Shown: in pieces, positions 1 through 10,711 of the stretch
Layout: each line of letters starts with the position of its first letter
Numbering within the stretch: position 1 is the stretch's first letter
Assembly (NCBI GenBank): GCA_031216915.1
Contig: CM062296.1
Coordinates: 63,105,084 to 63,169,083 of the forward strand
Direction of reading: 5' to 3'
DNA: 64,000 bases
Origin: Pictodentalium vernedei
Lineage: Eukaryota; Mollusca; Scaphopoda; Dentaliida; Dentaliidae
Notes under the pieces: generated by a model
What the model was told of the DNA's origin: nothing
The model's input: only the letters and a program-made list of their open reading frames with translations
Databases searched by the model: none
Program-made: the position numbers and the translations under genes

Positions 1-52
1 CGGGCCATGGCAATACCTCAAATTTGGCTTCGCCAAAGTTGAGCTAAAAATG
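1..52 (+). repeat. 3' terminus of a hairpin-ended (Helentron-like) repeat
   Basis: The first 50 bases share the layout of the end of the array element near 63,650-63,690: a 'atggcaata' lead, an imperfect inverted repeat, then 'aagttgagctaaaaatg'. The body of this copy lies outside the window to the left. Helitron/Helentron elements typically end in a short hairpin close to the terminus; assignment here rests on that similarity only. Confidence 0.45.
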
Positions 53-224
53 TAACCTCATTTGTCCCCGGTTCCTTTGGGAAAAATCCCTAAAAGTTTA
101 ATCAGCCAGAGTCATTCTCGTGAAGTCTCATCTCGTTAACTACTTCCTACGTACGTTAAAAAAAAGTGTGAAATTAAAAGCACTCGGGGAGTTTCGACGT
201 CGGCTTCGCCTCCGTCTCAACTGG

Positions 225-315
225 GGCGCCTCCGGCGCCTTCGTCCTTTATAGCGAGCGAAAGCGACCCGCAGGGTCGCGTGCAAGCGATCCAAAGGATC
301 GCTTGCTTCGCAAGC
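225..315. repeat. Cluster of four short perfect hairpins with 3-nt loops
   Basis: Four consecutive or overlapping perfect inverted repeats are visible, each with a three-base loop: ggcgcc/ggcgcc (225-239), gcgaccc/gggtcgc (263-279), gcaagcgatcc/ggatcgcttgc (282-306) and gcttgc/gcaagc (301-315). The stretch is much more GC-rich than its surroundings. A 75-codon plus-strand ORF (120-347) crosses it but has no recognisable domain and is probably fortuitous. Function unknown. Confidence 0.6.
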
Positions 316-590
316 TATTAAGTAACACGTATGTACCGTTTGAATGAACTCATATGAACTCAAAGCCAAGCTCATCTCAAAGGCATCAACTTCAAAATTT
401 TTCAACGGAAGTGGTATACAAGGACGCTGACATGTTTGCGCATGGCGGAAATTAGCATTCGCAATTGAAGAAATGATTTATTTAGGTTCCGCTCCACAAT
501 TTTCCAGGCATTTCCAAATATGACATGCCATACACTTTCTTCAAATGCAAATATTCTGTAGCTTAGTTATCTAACTCATAACATGTATTA

Positions 591-1011
591 CATTTCCCAA
601 ATCCACAAAAAACATATAACACTATCTGACTAAGTAGAAATAAACAATCTGAATGTGGGTGGAATAATTTATTGTCAAAGGCCAGACTTCAACCTGAAAA
701 AGTGCAAGAAAAAATGCCGAAACCAGTCATTTTCAGCCACCTAGCAGCCTCAAAAGCAGAATTTTCCCACCAACCCCACCTAACCACCCCTGGAACAGAG
801 CATCCCCTGTTTCTAAAATGCAAAAAAAAATTATATGTTTCCGTCTCATTTTTTAGCTACCTGTCTGGTAACAAACCCGTGTAAAAATTACATTTTAAAA
901 AATAGCCAATTTTTCAAAGCCACTGTTTCCCGTAATTCATCTGGTAATTTACCCCTATGTATTAGACTCCAACTTAAGCACCAAAACTTCAAACTCTCTT
1001 GTCCAACAAAA
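591..1011. repeat. Dispersed direct repeat, copy 1 (421 bp)
   Basis: This stretch matches 6966-7379 in the same orientation almost base for base, with small indels. Short ORFs run through it but are broken differently in the two copies, so it is read as a non-coding interspersed repeat. No LTR hallmarks (TG..CA ends, primer-binding site) are seen. Confidence 0.8.
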
Positions 1012-1826
1012 AACCTAATGTAATCATATATCTGACACTAAAAATATATCTCTATTTTACATGGCCTTAGTTTCAACATATGCCCTATGTTTAGAATTTC
1101 ACCCCTGTGGAATAGTGCGAAACCGTGGATAGAACCTTAAAGAGAAAAAAAGAGTGATCTCCCCTTGGATTTCACTCAGGCAAAAGAATCTGGAGTCTAT
1201 CCTGAGTTGAATGAACAAAAACCAGAAGTCTCTATTTTCAACCAGTAAAAAGATACAGCATGGCCTTTCTGATTGCCGAATAGCTTTTGCAGCCAGTTTT
1301 TTGTCTGATTTTCACAACCACATCACACCACACCACACCAGATCAGCCCACACATTTCTCTGAGCGACTTCAGAGAGCATTTTTTGTTATTATTACACAC
1401 CTATGTAAAATTACCGCTCGTTTCCGACATTCCAGATTGTAAAATAAAAATAAAGTTTTATTGCACACGTCTGCAATACAGCTATTGGCTATTTTTCTGA
1501 ACTACAAATGCAGAAAAGAGAACCAGTCGTAAATTCTGGGGTTCTCTTTTCTGCAAAGTTGACCAATCATATCTCGACGTTGCGGTCGACCCGGCCATGT
1601 ATTTTTAGCTGCTGGAAAATCTAAGAATGAAATAGGTCAGGGTTTGAGTGACGCAATTGCTTCGTAAATCAACAGAGCCAAATGTAAAAAAATCGGATTT
1701 AAACATTAAAAATTCAAATAATGGTTTCATTTTTTCAATAAGAAATGATTATCTGTCATTCGTTTATTTTCATCAAATTACGAGTTCTTCAGTGCCCCGT
1801 ATTTCAGCGTCTAAATTAACGAGGCG
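1012..1826. other. No recognisable gene
   Basis: AT-rich sequence. A 60-codon ORF at 1648-1830 immediately precedes the Crypton relic and could be its degraded 5' part, but no motif supports that. Nothing else recognised. Confidence 0.4.
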
Positions 1827-3481
1827 ATGATTTGCAAATACAGTTCCGACACAAAAACAATGACCGAGTTTGCTTCGCAAAAAAGTGAATATGGAAATTT
1901 TAATTTTAATTTAATGAAATCTGATGATGAAAATTTGGAAAATGATAGTAATTTAGATCGCTATATGTTAGAATTCAATGATGAAGATGCTCTCATGGAA
2001 TTAGACTTTACAGATGAGATATTCGATGAAAGCTTTGAAACTGAGAGTAAGAGTGACAATAACTCGAGCAGTAGCACTGCCACTGCCAATAACACACACT
2101 GTGCCACAAAATTACCATCCAAATTCCAGCGCCATTCTACTGAGAAAAGTCCAAAACATTCTCAGACAACTGAGTTTCAAGTGTCAGCAAATATTAAAGA
2201 TCTAAAAAAATACATTGATGATAAGAAAAATCCCAATACTGTTAAAAAAACAGAACCCTCAATGCGAAAATTCAAAAACTGGCTGGGAGAAGTAGCTCCT
2301 CATGAAAAAAAAGGATGTTTATTTGATACCACCCAAAGAACTTGATGCCTTAATAAGAACATTAATTTTAACAAAGGATGATGGGACAGATTACGAACCA
2401 GATTCGTTAACAAGTTATCATAGATCTATAGAAAGATACCTATGTGACCAAAATTATGAACACAATATTATGAAATCTGATTTTTTTAAGATGAGCCGTG
2501 AGGTTCCGAAAGAGAGATGGAAGGAGCTCAAACAAAAGGGAATAGGAAATAAAGAAAATAAAGCTGAGAATTTGACAGCTTCAGAGGAAAAAAAATTAAG
2601 GGATACTCAAGTTATTGGACTTCATGACCCTAATGCTCTTTTGAACTTGATGTGGTTTAACATAACAAAACTTATGGACTTTAGGGGATGTGATGAAAAC
2701 CGCCAGTTAAAATGGGGGGACATTGAACTAAAATCTGACAGTTATGGAAAAGAGTTTTTAGAATTCAGGGAGCGTTCAACAAAAACAAGAGACGGAAATG
2801 CAACTACCAGGGCATTTGATCCTAAAATATTCCCCAATGATGACAAAACACTATGCCCAATAGAAACCTATAAAAATATGCTTTTCAGAGCACGGATAAT
2901 ATGAAGCACACTGGATCGATCACCTTTCTATACAGCTGTAAATTACAACTACAAAAAAATGAAAAAGTCCTCTGGTACAAGTCACAACCTGTCGGAATAA
3001 ACACACTGCGCACCATGATGAAAACTATGGCTACACAAACCGGGTTAAAAGGGAGAAAAACTAACCATTCTTTGCGGAAAACAATGTGCACAAACCTGCT
3101 CCATGCTGAGGTGCCCCCCACAACAATAATGCAACTCTCTAGTCACAAAAATGTGAACAGTATAAATAATTACTACAGCAACAGAAAGAAATGTGTAGTA
3201 TTTTGCAGGAGGCGCAACAGCATGAAATTAACCCTCACCCACATCCAGAGGAAACAAATTCTGCCCCCAACATACATGCATCAAATAAAGCTAATTCTGT
3301 ATCATGTGTGTCGAATGAGAAAAGTGTGAAAGTAGCACAAAGTGATAGTGAGCAAAAGTTGGTTGGATATGAAAATTTAGCTAACGGTTTATTTTCTGGT
3401 GCCAATATTAGTGGTGGAACATTTAACATTTCTTTTAATATCACATCACAGACATCAAATAAAATTTCACCAACAAACTGA
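1827..3481 (+). pseudogene. Crypton-type tyrosine recombinase (DUF3504-like), frameshifted
   Basis: Successive overlapping reading frames (1827-2345, 2302-2904, 2901-3329, 3191-3481) together resemble the tyrosine recombinase of Crypton transposons and the host proteins derived from them. Tyrosine recombinases cut and rejoin DNA through a covalent 3'-phosphotyrosine. The catalytic set is visible: Arg in DFRGCDENRQLKW (codon at about 2683), HSLR (His codon at 3066), the His of LSSHKN, and a Tyr pair in NNYY. The C-terminal tail contains FSGANISGGTFNI, a motif I associate with this family. The N-terminal part is acidic and low-complexity. Frame changes occur in an A8 run near 2305, around 2900-2990 (short excursions between two frames), and near 3190. 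It therefore cannot make a full protein and is an inactive copy. No terminal repeats are seen, as expected for Cryptons. Confidence 0.8.
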
Positions 3482-3808
3482 ACAGTCATAAAAAAATAAG
3501 CAAGTTCCAGCAATGAATGTATCCAATCAGTTGATGAAAGTTATCATTTCCAGTTCATATTTGGGTTTTAGTGTAAAACTTTGATACATGTACTTATACC
3601 ATTAAATTGCAGAAATTTATGGTTTAAATCCAAATAATAATGTTATTAATATTAATAACTCCTCGGCCAGCCGCTGGTTTGTTACGGTTCTCATAAGAGA
3701 AGGCCATCATTCCACCTGAACCCCACCCCTCTCCACTCCTCCCCGCACCGGATATAAACGGTTTAATAGTGTCCCTCACTTCCTCGTTTTCATTAATGAT
3801 GGCCCCCT
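3482..3808. other. Crypton 3' flank, no gene seen
   Basis: AT-rich sequence following the recombinase stop codon, possibly part of the Crypton element; its 3' boundary cannot be placed. Confidence 0.3.
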
Positions 3809-3816
3809 ATTTATGT

Positions 3817-4656
3817 TAGGACTGTCGCGATTATTCGATTAGTCGACTAACCGTCGACTATTGAAGTAGTCGATGTTTTTTTTATTTTTAGTCGATCGTC
3901 GTTCATTTTCAAGGTGGTACACGTCTACTACACGTCGGGGCTAAATTGCATTGTTTTGTGAGGTGAATGATCAATGAAGGTGAATAACTTTAAATATCTA
4001 ACCATAGTTAACATTCATATCCGGAAGACTGTACGACTGTCACTGACTGTGTAAGAAAGAACACTCACAGTTACTCGAGAAGAATAAATTCTTCTGAATA
4101 TCTCCAGTCTTGTACACACGAATGCACCCATTGGAAAACCCAAAGCGCGGAAGTGACAAAATTATGACGAAAGTCAGAACGACTTCTCAAAGTTCGGAAC
4201 TTCAGAGTAAGATCCAATTTTATCCAACTGACGAGGGAATTCATAGATCTCAATGTTCAAAATTTCGAGAAACTAATTGCAGAAAGGAAACATATGCAGG
4301 AACGTTCTTTGGTAAATTCATTTTAATTCATCGGCTTCAATCTAGTTCAAACTTGGACCCGCAGTCAGTAATATTATTTTTGGGGTTGTTACGTCCTACA
4401 TGACGTACCAACCCCAAAAATTATATTACGGACTGTGGGTCCAAGATTGGACTACATGTAGCTTCAGTCGGGACCGATTTGTTATTCCCACAACCCCACT
4501 TCGTCTGAACACACTGGTGCCATTGTCATTTTCAGAGTTTTACGAACAGAAGAATAATTTGCTAAAAAATCATGGGAAGCGAATATTAATCGACTAACCG
4601 TCGATTACTGGTCACGATTAGTCGATTACAAAAAAATGATAGTCGCGACAGCCCTA
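3817..4656. mobile_element. hAT-type non-autonomous element (840 bp) with 8-bp TSD
   Basis: The ends are inverted repeats (taggactgtcgcga at left, tcgcgacagccct(a) at right), with further subterminal inverted blocks rich in 'attagtcgac'. The element is flanked on both sides by the perfect 8-bp direct repeat atttatgt (3809-3816 and 4657-4664), the target-duplication size of hAT transposons. It encodes no transposase; the ORFs inside are short and unrecognised. A separate foldback element (4343-4454) sits within it. Confidence 0.82.
4343..4454. mobile_element. Small foldback element ('ttggaccc' family), copy 1
   Basis: A near-perfect inverted repeat of about 54-bp arms with a tiny loop, starting tagttcaaacttggaccc and ending in its complement. 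Related copies lie at 55,706-55,816 and, with a long insert between the arms, at 9809-10,267. It is nested inside the hAT-type element. Confidence 0.7.
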
Positions 4657-4664
4657 ATTTATGT

Positions 4665-5189
4665 GTTTGTTATTAATATTCTTAAGTAATATTTATACAT
4701 GCGCTGGGAAGTGGCTTAAATTATACATGTCACAAGCAAAGTTTCAACCAATGAATCTCCGGGTTAAGCCTGGACCGGATGTCCATTAGCTGAAACATTA
4801 CTTGTGCTTTTTGTGCACTTGTAATTTATCATTTATGTGTGCAGAATTTGAGTGATTCCTTGGCGATATCCCCACTCCATGGATGATTTAGTGCCAGTCC
4901 ACTCTCCACGTATCACTACTACCTATAGATGCTTGAACCACAAAACTTCAAAGCAAAGAAAGAAACAAACATCCACTTCCACGTGGATTTATCATTTAGT
5001 TTCATTAAAATGAACCCTTTGTGATTTTCGCAACAACGGTAACTGTTTACTGACGAACATGTTTTTGTCCTCTGCCTGGTTCTGAAGCCACTGTGTTGGG
5101 CAACGATGTCACTGTCAGGGTCAGATCATACATGTTTGAAAATGGCCTGCATGTTGACTGACTTGTTAAAAAAAATTCTGGGATTTACC
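4665..5189. other. No recognisable gene
   Basis: AT-rich sequence between the hAT-type element and the LINE insertion. Nothing recognised. Confidence 0.4.
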
Positions 5190-6617
5190 ATTTGCTATAT
5201 TTAGTTTAAACAATATTTATTTCCAATATACATAGGCACTACATACAACAAAAACATATGTGTGGATTCAACAGGAAGCTGCAAGCTTATCAAGGTCGTT
5301 TCCACCAAAGTACAAATACTATGACAATCGAGGTGGCAACTACGTATGTAATATTTTTATAACCCAATCTGTTGCCAATAGCTTCATACATTTGTGAGAA
5401 ATATTTCATTCGATGGGTTATAGAGAAACAGCTCGATGTTGATTGGAAGTAAATTTACTAGATTGGATATAAGGTTAGGTATAGGAAGGAGGAATATTTA
5501 GATTGAGACAAGATATAGTACTGATGTCCTACGCTCAATGGAGGCCTCGACGTTACTCTGAATCCAAGTCAGACAGTAAAAACCTATCTGCTTTGGGTAC
5601 AGAACACATGCCCTTTAAATTTAAAGTATCTTTTAAGTCCACTAATAAGGTAAGGGAGAGACACCTTCAAGTAGAAGCATGAATAATGTGATAATAAAGA
5701 CTCAAGAAGTTTGGAATAAATGTACAACTACGTTCCAGAGAGGTATTACATTGGACACAGTAATAGACAGACGAGGAAGAGAGGTAGGTAATCAACTTCA
5801 AATCCATTACCCACCAACTCAGTTATGTTTCGAGACCTAACATTTTAGAGGAACAACGTTTTATAACCGGTTACGATTCAAGGAATAAGAGAAATTCGCG
5901 CACTATTACCGGAGAATTATAAACATCCTACTATAACTTGCAACAGAAAAATGCTCCTCTTGGTTGTTGCGTAATAGATTCATGTACTATAAATAAGAAG
6001 AGAGTTGTTGAGGATAGAAAAAATAGTTTTAAGGTATGTAGATATTTTTGTTATTGTCCTTGTAGTTCGTCCTGGCGCCCCGGTACCTTTGTGCATCAAT
6101 GTTACGTGCGGCAAGAGATGAGGATCTTTATTAGTAAAATATCTCGGTAGTACTCTCTACCAGTTCTATAACTAGATTCTAATCATCAGACTTGATATTA
6201 GGTGAATCTTGCTGAATCAAGAATAAATTTATGAACTATTTCAAATATGATTTTATTGTCCACTTCGCTGTAAAATCAGAGCCGTACAACAACGTATAAC
6301 AGTCGATAAGATAGGGAAGTTGTTCAAGTGTCACTCTTCGTACCTCGTTGTATATGGGACAGTTTAACAGGAAGTGTTCGGTGGACTAGCGCTCACCACA
6401 GGAGCAGTACGGACTATTAGACAGGTGGTTATCAAAGAGATGCTCTTTCAGATTACAACATTGTAGGCGCAACCTGCAGTGGTAAATCTGTGCCTTGCGA
6501 GAAATCGAATTAAAGAAGAATTTAGGTGGGCGATTAACATTTTCGATTAAGATAATTTTTAAACTCAACCAAAGAATGATTATCTCTGATGAAATATCTC
6601 TGATTTGCTATATTTAG
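5190..6617 (-). mobile_element. 5'-truncated LINE copy with 15-bp TSD
   Basis: Perfect 15-bp direct repeats (atttgctatatttag) at 5190-5204 and 6603-6617 bracket this insertion. On the minus strand, 6386-6568 encodes the C-terminal end of a non-LTR retrotransposon protein (SRKAQIYHCRLR, then HLSNSPYCSCG), and in a continuing frame past a stop comes EHFLLNCPIYNEVRR. The same signature occurs at 15,429-15,800. About 1 kb of 3' UTR follows, ending in 'gtttaaa', which matches the end of the longer copy at 14,239. It is truncated at the 5' side and dead. Confidence 0.85.
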
Positions 6618-6965
6618 AACGTCACTTCCAATTTCAAGTTCTGCATTTCTGGCTAAACTCGTTATTCTTGAAACAAACTTATATCTCCAATGTCACAGCA
6701 CGTTTGTCTCCATGAAAATTAGATACATGAAATCATTCCAACAACCGAAAATGCACTAAAAACGCGTTTTTCACAGCAAGTTTACTCATCGAAGCGGCAA
6801 CGCTTCGAAATCGTTGTTGGAGGTGATGTTTTAGACTGGTCACCAGTTAGTGTGGCTTTCTCTTTTTTTTCTGTTTCAGATTGGGCGATTTCATTTCATC
6901 AACGCTTCCGAAATGTGGTTTATTTCTCATTTTATGTTGGAGAAAACGATCTGTTTTAAAAATTC
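6618..6965. other. No recognisable gene
   Basis: Unique-looking AT-rich sequence with a short inverted repeat (cgaagcg...cgcttcg) near 6797-6811. Nothing recognised. Confidence 0.4.
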
Positions 6966-7379
6966 CATTTCCCAAATCCACAAAAAAACATATAACACTA
7001 TTTGACTAAGTAGAAATAAACAATCTGAATGTGGGTGGAATAATTTATTGTCAAAGGCCAGACTTCAGCTTGAAACATTGCAAGAAAAAATGCCGAAACC
7101 AGTCATTTTCAGTCACCTAGCAGCCTCAAAAGTAGAATTTTCCCACCAACCCACCCCTGGAACAGAGTATCCCCTGTTTCTAAAATGCAAAAAAAAAATT
7201 ATATGTTTCCGTCTCATTTTTTAGTTACCTGTCTGGTAACAAACCCGTGTAAAAATTACATTTTAAAAAATAGCCAATTTTTCGAAGCCACTGTTTCCCA
7301 TAATTTATCTGGTAATTTACCCCTATGTATCAGACTCCAACTTTGGGACCAAAACTTCAAATTCTCTTGTCCAACAAAA
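6966..7379. repeat. Dispersed direct repeat, copy 2
   Basis: Second copy of the repeat at 591-1011, same orientation, about 95 percent alike by eye. It runs straight into a poly-C tract and the 128-bp tandem array. Confidence 0.8.
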
Positions 7380-7402
7380 GCGCCCCCCCCCCCCCTCTCC
7401 CC

Positions 7403-8048
7403 TTAGCAACGGGCTAGCTAGTCGGGCGATTTTGACCAAATTCCGTTTACGGACCCAAAACGCATTGCAAATAACAACAGCCAGATCAATGTTGACGTCT
7501 CGTGACTTCCCTAGAAACCAAAGCGCGCCCTTAGCAACGGGCTAACTACTGGGCCGATTTTGACCAAATTCCGTTTACGGAACCAAAATGCATTACAAAT
7601 AAAAACAGACAGATCAGTGATGACGTCACGTGACCTCCCTAGCAACCAGAGCGCCGCCCCCCCTTAGCAACGGGCTAACTACTGGGCCGATTTTGACCAA
7701 ATTCGGTATATGGACCCAAAGTGCATTGCAAATGAAAACAGACAGATCAATGTCGACGTCACGTGACTTCTCTAGCAACCAGAGCGCCCCCTTAGTAACG
7801 GGCTAACTACTTGGCCAATTTTGACCAAATTCGGTATACGGACCCAAAATGTATTGCAAATGAAAACAGACAGATCAAAGTTTACGTCTCGTGATTTCCC
7901 TAGCAACCAGAGCGCCCTCTTAGCAACGGGCAAACTACTCTGCCGATTTTGACCAAATTCGGTATACGGACCCAAAATGCATTGCAAATAAAAACAGGCA
8001 GGTCACTGTTGATGTCACGTCGTTTTTCCTCTTCCCTGACATGACCCA
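7403..8048. repeat. Tandem array, five units of about 128 bp
   Basis: The landmark 'ttag(c/t)aacggg' recurs at 7403, 7531, 7664, 7792 and 7920, giving a 128-bp period (133 once). Units share 'gattttgaccaaattc', 'gcattgcaaat' and 'tgacgtcacgtga' or variants. The last motif overlaps a CRE-like tgacgtca core, but no gene is adjacent. ORFs crossing the array are repeat read-through. Confidence 0.85.
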
Positions 8049-8273
8049 GAAGCACAGGATTAGCTGTTTCATAATTACTCGCAGAATAATCTATTGTGAT
8101 AACTACAAACAATACTGGTACGTCGGTATTTTTCCAGTGAAATTAATGGAAATGCTTATTGAAATTGGCACATAAAGCACTAGGCCTATTTAATTCAAAT
8201 GACAAGTCTGTGCTGTCCTGTGAAGTGTGTATGTCTGTGCTGGCTTGTGTAGTTTGTGTGTCTGTTGGGCAAA

Positions 8274-8411
8274 TCGCCCAGAAACCTGGTCTAAATCGTC
8301 CACAAACATGGTCCGACTCGTCCAATAATTTGGTCAGAATCGGCCAGAAATATGGTCCGAACCGTCCATAGATCTGGGGCCGAAACGTCCTGTGTAAAAG
8401 CTGGTCCGAAT
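8274..8411. repeat. Degenerate 22-bp minisatellite, about six units
   Basis: A motif of the form cg(t/g)cca.aaa.(a/c)tggtc.gaa recurs with a period near 22 bp. The repeats differ by several substitutions each. No gene is associated. Confidence 0.65.
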
Positions 8412-8950
8412 CATGAAACTACATTTGTGATACTCAGTCTTATTATTTTAAAGATGGTCTTTTCAGTAAAACTGCATTGGCTTATTATCATCTCCCTTTT
8501 TTTGCACAGCACTGCTGTATTTTCTTGCTGTGGCTACTAACAATTGGAAATAGTAACAATAAATGCTGCACGCTATTTGTGAAAAAATAAAAATGAACGC
8601 AGCAATTTCCGTAACTCCTCGGATAAATTCCGGAAACAACGACGCCATAAATATATCTTCCAATCAAAGCAATGATAAAATTATCTTTCAATCAGAGCAG
8701 TTGAAAATAATATCTTCCAATCAAATCGCAGATAAAAGTAGTTATCTCGAAATTTGGTTAGTCCCCTATTCTTTACCAGTAAATGTAGGCCTACAGCCCT
8801 TTGGGCCGAATGAATCACTTTCGCTCGCTTTTAGGTTTGCCTAAATTTCATATTAAAAAATTAAAAAGCCGATCAGCCACATGTCCTTCGAAAAAGATGG
8901 CAACTACCAATATTAGCAATGTTATAAAATGAATGAAGTTATGATTTAGA
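8412..8950. other. No recognisable gene
   Basis: Short motifs such as 'atcttccaatcaaa' recur three times between 8650 and 8730. The ORFs present are short and unsupported. Confidence 0.35.
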
Positions 8951-9645
8951 CAGTGGAAAAACACAAAAAACTGTCTTCCAAGTCAAAAGGGACCATAACT
9001 CTTGTAAAAAAGAAATGGACTGAGCCCATTTTCAAACTTGGCCTGTATTTTTGTACAAATAAGTCACATGTCAAATTTGATTTTGATCAAACAATCCATA
9101 TTGAAGTCATGATTTGGACAACACAAAAACTGTTTTCTAAGTCGAAAAAGGTCCATAACTCTGGAAAAAATCAATGGACATTTTTTAACTTGACCTGTGT
9201 TTCATCCTAAGTAAGCTGCATACCAAATATGGTTTCGATCAAATGATCCGAACTAAAGTTATCATCTGGACAACACAAAAACCACATTTTCTAAGTTGAA
9301 AATGGACCATAAACTCTGATAAACGTGATCTGTATGTCCTCCCAAGTAAGCTGCATAACAAATTTGGTTTCGATCAAATGATCCGAACTACTGGACAACA
9401 CAAAAAAAACACATTTTTAAAGTTTGAAAAAGGACCATAACTCTGGTAAAAATCATGGACCGTGCCCATTTTCAGGCTTGAACTGTATTTCCTGCCAAGT
9501 AAACCGCATACCAAATTTGGTTTCGATCAAATGATACTAAATAAAGTTATCATCCGAACAAAACAAAACACATAAAAAAACAAAAACATTTTGAAAGTCG
9601 AAAAGGGATCGCCGACGAAAGCCAATTTCTCAAGTCCCCTGGAAA
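8951..9645. repeat. Divergent tandem repeat, four units of about 130-160 bp
   Basis: Phrases such as 'ggaccataactctggtaaaaat', 'gtaagctgcataccaaat' and 'ggtttcgatcaaatgat' recur, with 'ccataa' landmarks near 8990, 9150, 9305 and 9432. Units are diverged and of unequal length. The array ends in 'gggatcgccgacgaaagcc', like the transition seen at the end of the 170-bp array near 63,620, so it may be an older element of the same type. Confidence 0.65.
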
Positions 9646-9808
9646 AAAATTCCGGGGGACAATATAAAGCAGTTTACGCGTAGTGAAATGGGTTACGCAA
9701 CACCACACATGTATTTACTGGAGCAATTTTAAGGTTCTGCGAATTTTCAACTTGACAGATTTCCTCTACCACCACACATTGATTCAAATTTCATCACAAC
9801 ATTTAATC

Positions 9809-10267
9809 TAGTCCAAACTTGGCCCCACAGGTCATAATTTCATATTTTGGACTGCTACGTCCTGTACTTTCAACAAACTCCATATTGGTTTTGTGACAAA
9901 AGTTTGTTTACTGAAAATCACTTCCGGATTGGCCCATGCAACTCATGTGATGCTGGGAGCCAATCAGTTAGTGAGTTTCATGTAAACAATGATGGCAGGG
10001 TTTGTCTGCTTGAAGATTCCACAAATCGAACACTTCAAGATTTAAGAAATAATCTGGGGACCGATAGCTTCAGATTCCAATGTTCAAGCCTAGAAACGTG
10101 CCTGTTTTGCTCACTGGGTGCCAGAGTATGTTGCATACAATTGGGCATTTAGTGTTGTGAATTGGCAGCACACCTTTGGCCGCCGAAACAGTATAAGTTT
10201 GATGAGCGTACAGGACATAAGTCAAAAATAATAATAAATTACCTCATGTGAAGCCAAGTTTGGACTA
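9809..10267. mobile_element. Foldback element ('ttggaccc' family), copy 3, with long insert
   Basis: The left end (tagtccaaacttggcccca, followed by tacgtcctgtac) and the right end (gtacaggaca ... gccaagtttggacta) are inverted relatives of the short foldbacks at 4343 and 55,706, but here about 330 bp separates the arms. A 101-codon ORF (9847-10,152) fills that space; it has no recognised domain. A further partial right arm lies at 10,325-10,365. Confidence 0.55.
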
Positions 10268-10711
10268 CAGTTAATCCTACTTTTCTGTCAGTTTTTGATG
10301 CAGTCTGAAACAGTATGAAGTTTGTTGGACGTACAGGACGTAACAGTCCAAAATATTATATTACAGCAGTGCCTCGCCGGGAAACTACTGCTACATGTAG
10401 GTATTGAGTAATTTGCTCTACTGATCAGTTAATTAGCACAGTCAGAGCAGTATTCAGACTCTACATACCGACAATTTCAATTTTTCACAGCACTTCAAAT
10501 ACAACTGAAATGAGCTGAATATTGACATCCTTTTGCCAACATAAATCATATCTACAGTAATTTTGTGCCTTGTTCCAAACACACTTTAACCTTTAAAGGC
10601 ATATATCAGACTATTGCGATATCGGCGCATGTGTCCTTTACAATCCACCATTAGGAGGTCCTGCTGACTTTAGAGAAAATACCCAGGCAATGCTTTCCAG
10701 TAAAGTCTTGA

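Noticed and set aside
225..315. Bacterial contamination at the left edge because of GC-rich hairpins
   Set aside because: Flanking sequence is AT-rich and carries the same terminal repeat seen at 63.6 kb, so it belongs to the same genome.
672..1023. Two ORFs in the dispersed repeat as genes
   Set aside because: Frames are not preserved in the second copy at 6966-7379.
591..7379. Direct repeats as LTRs of a retrotransposon
   Set aside because: No TG..CA ends, primer-binding site, polypurine tract or gag-pol sequence lies between; the interval holds unrelated elements.
9847..10152. 101-codon ORF as a gene
   Set aside because: It lies between the arms of a foldback element, has no domain and no supporting signals.
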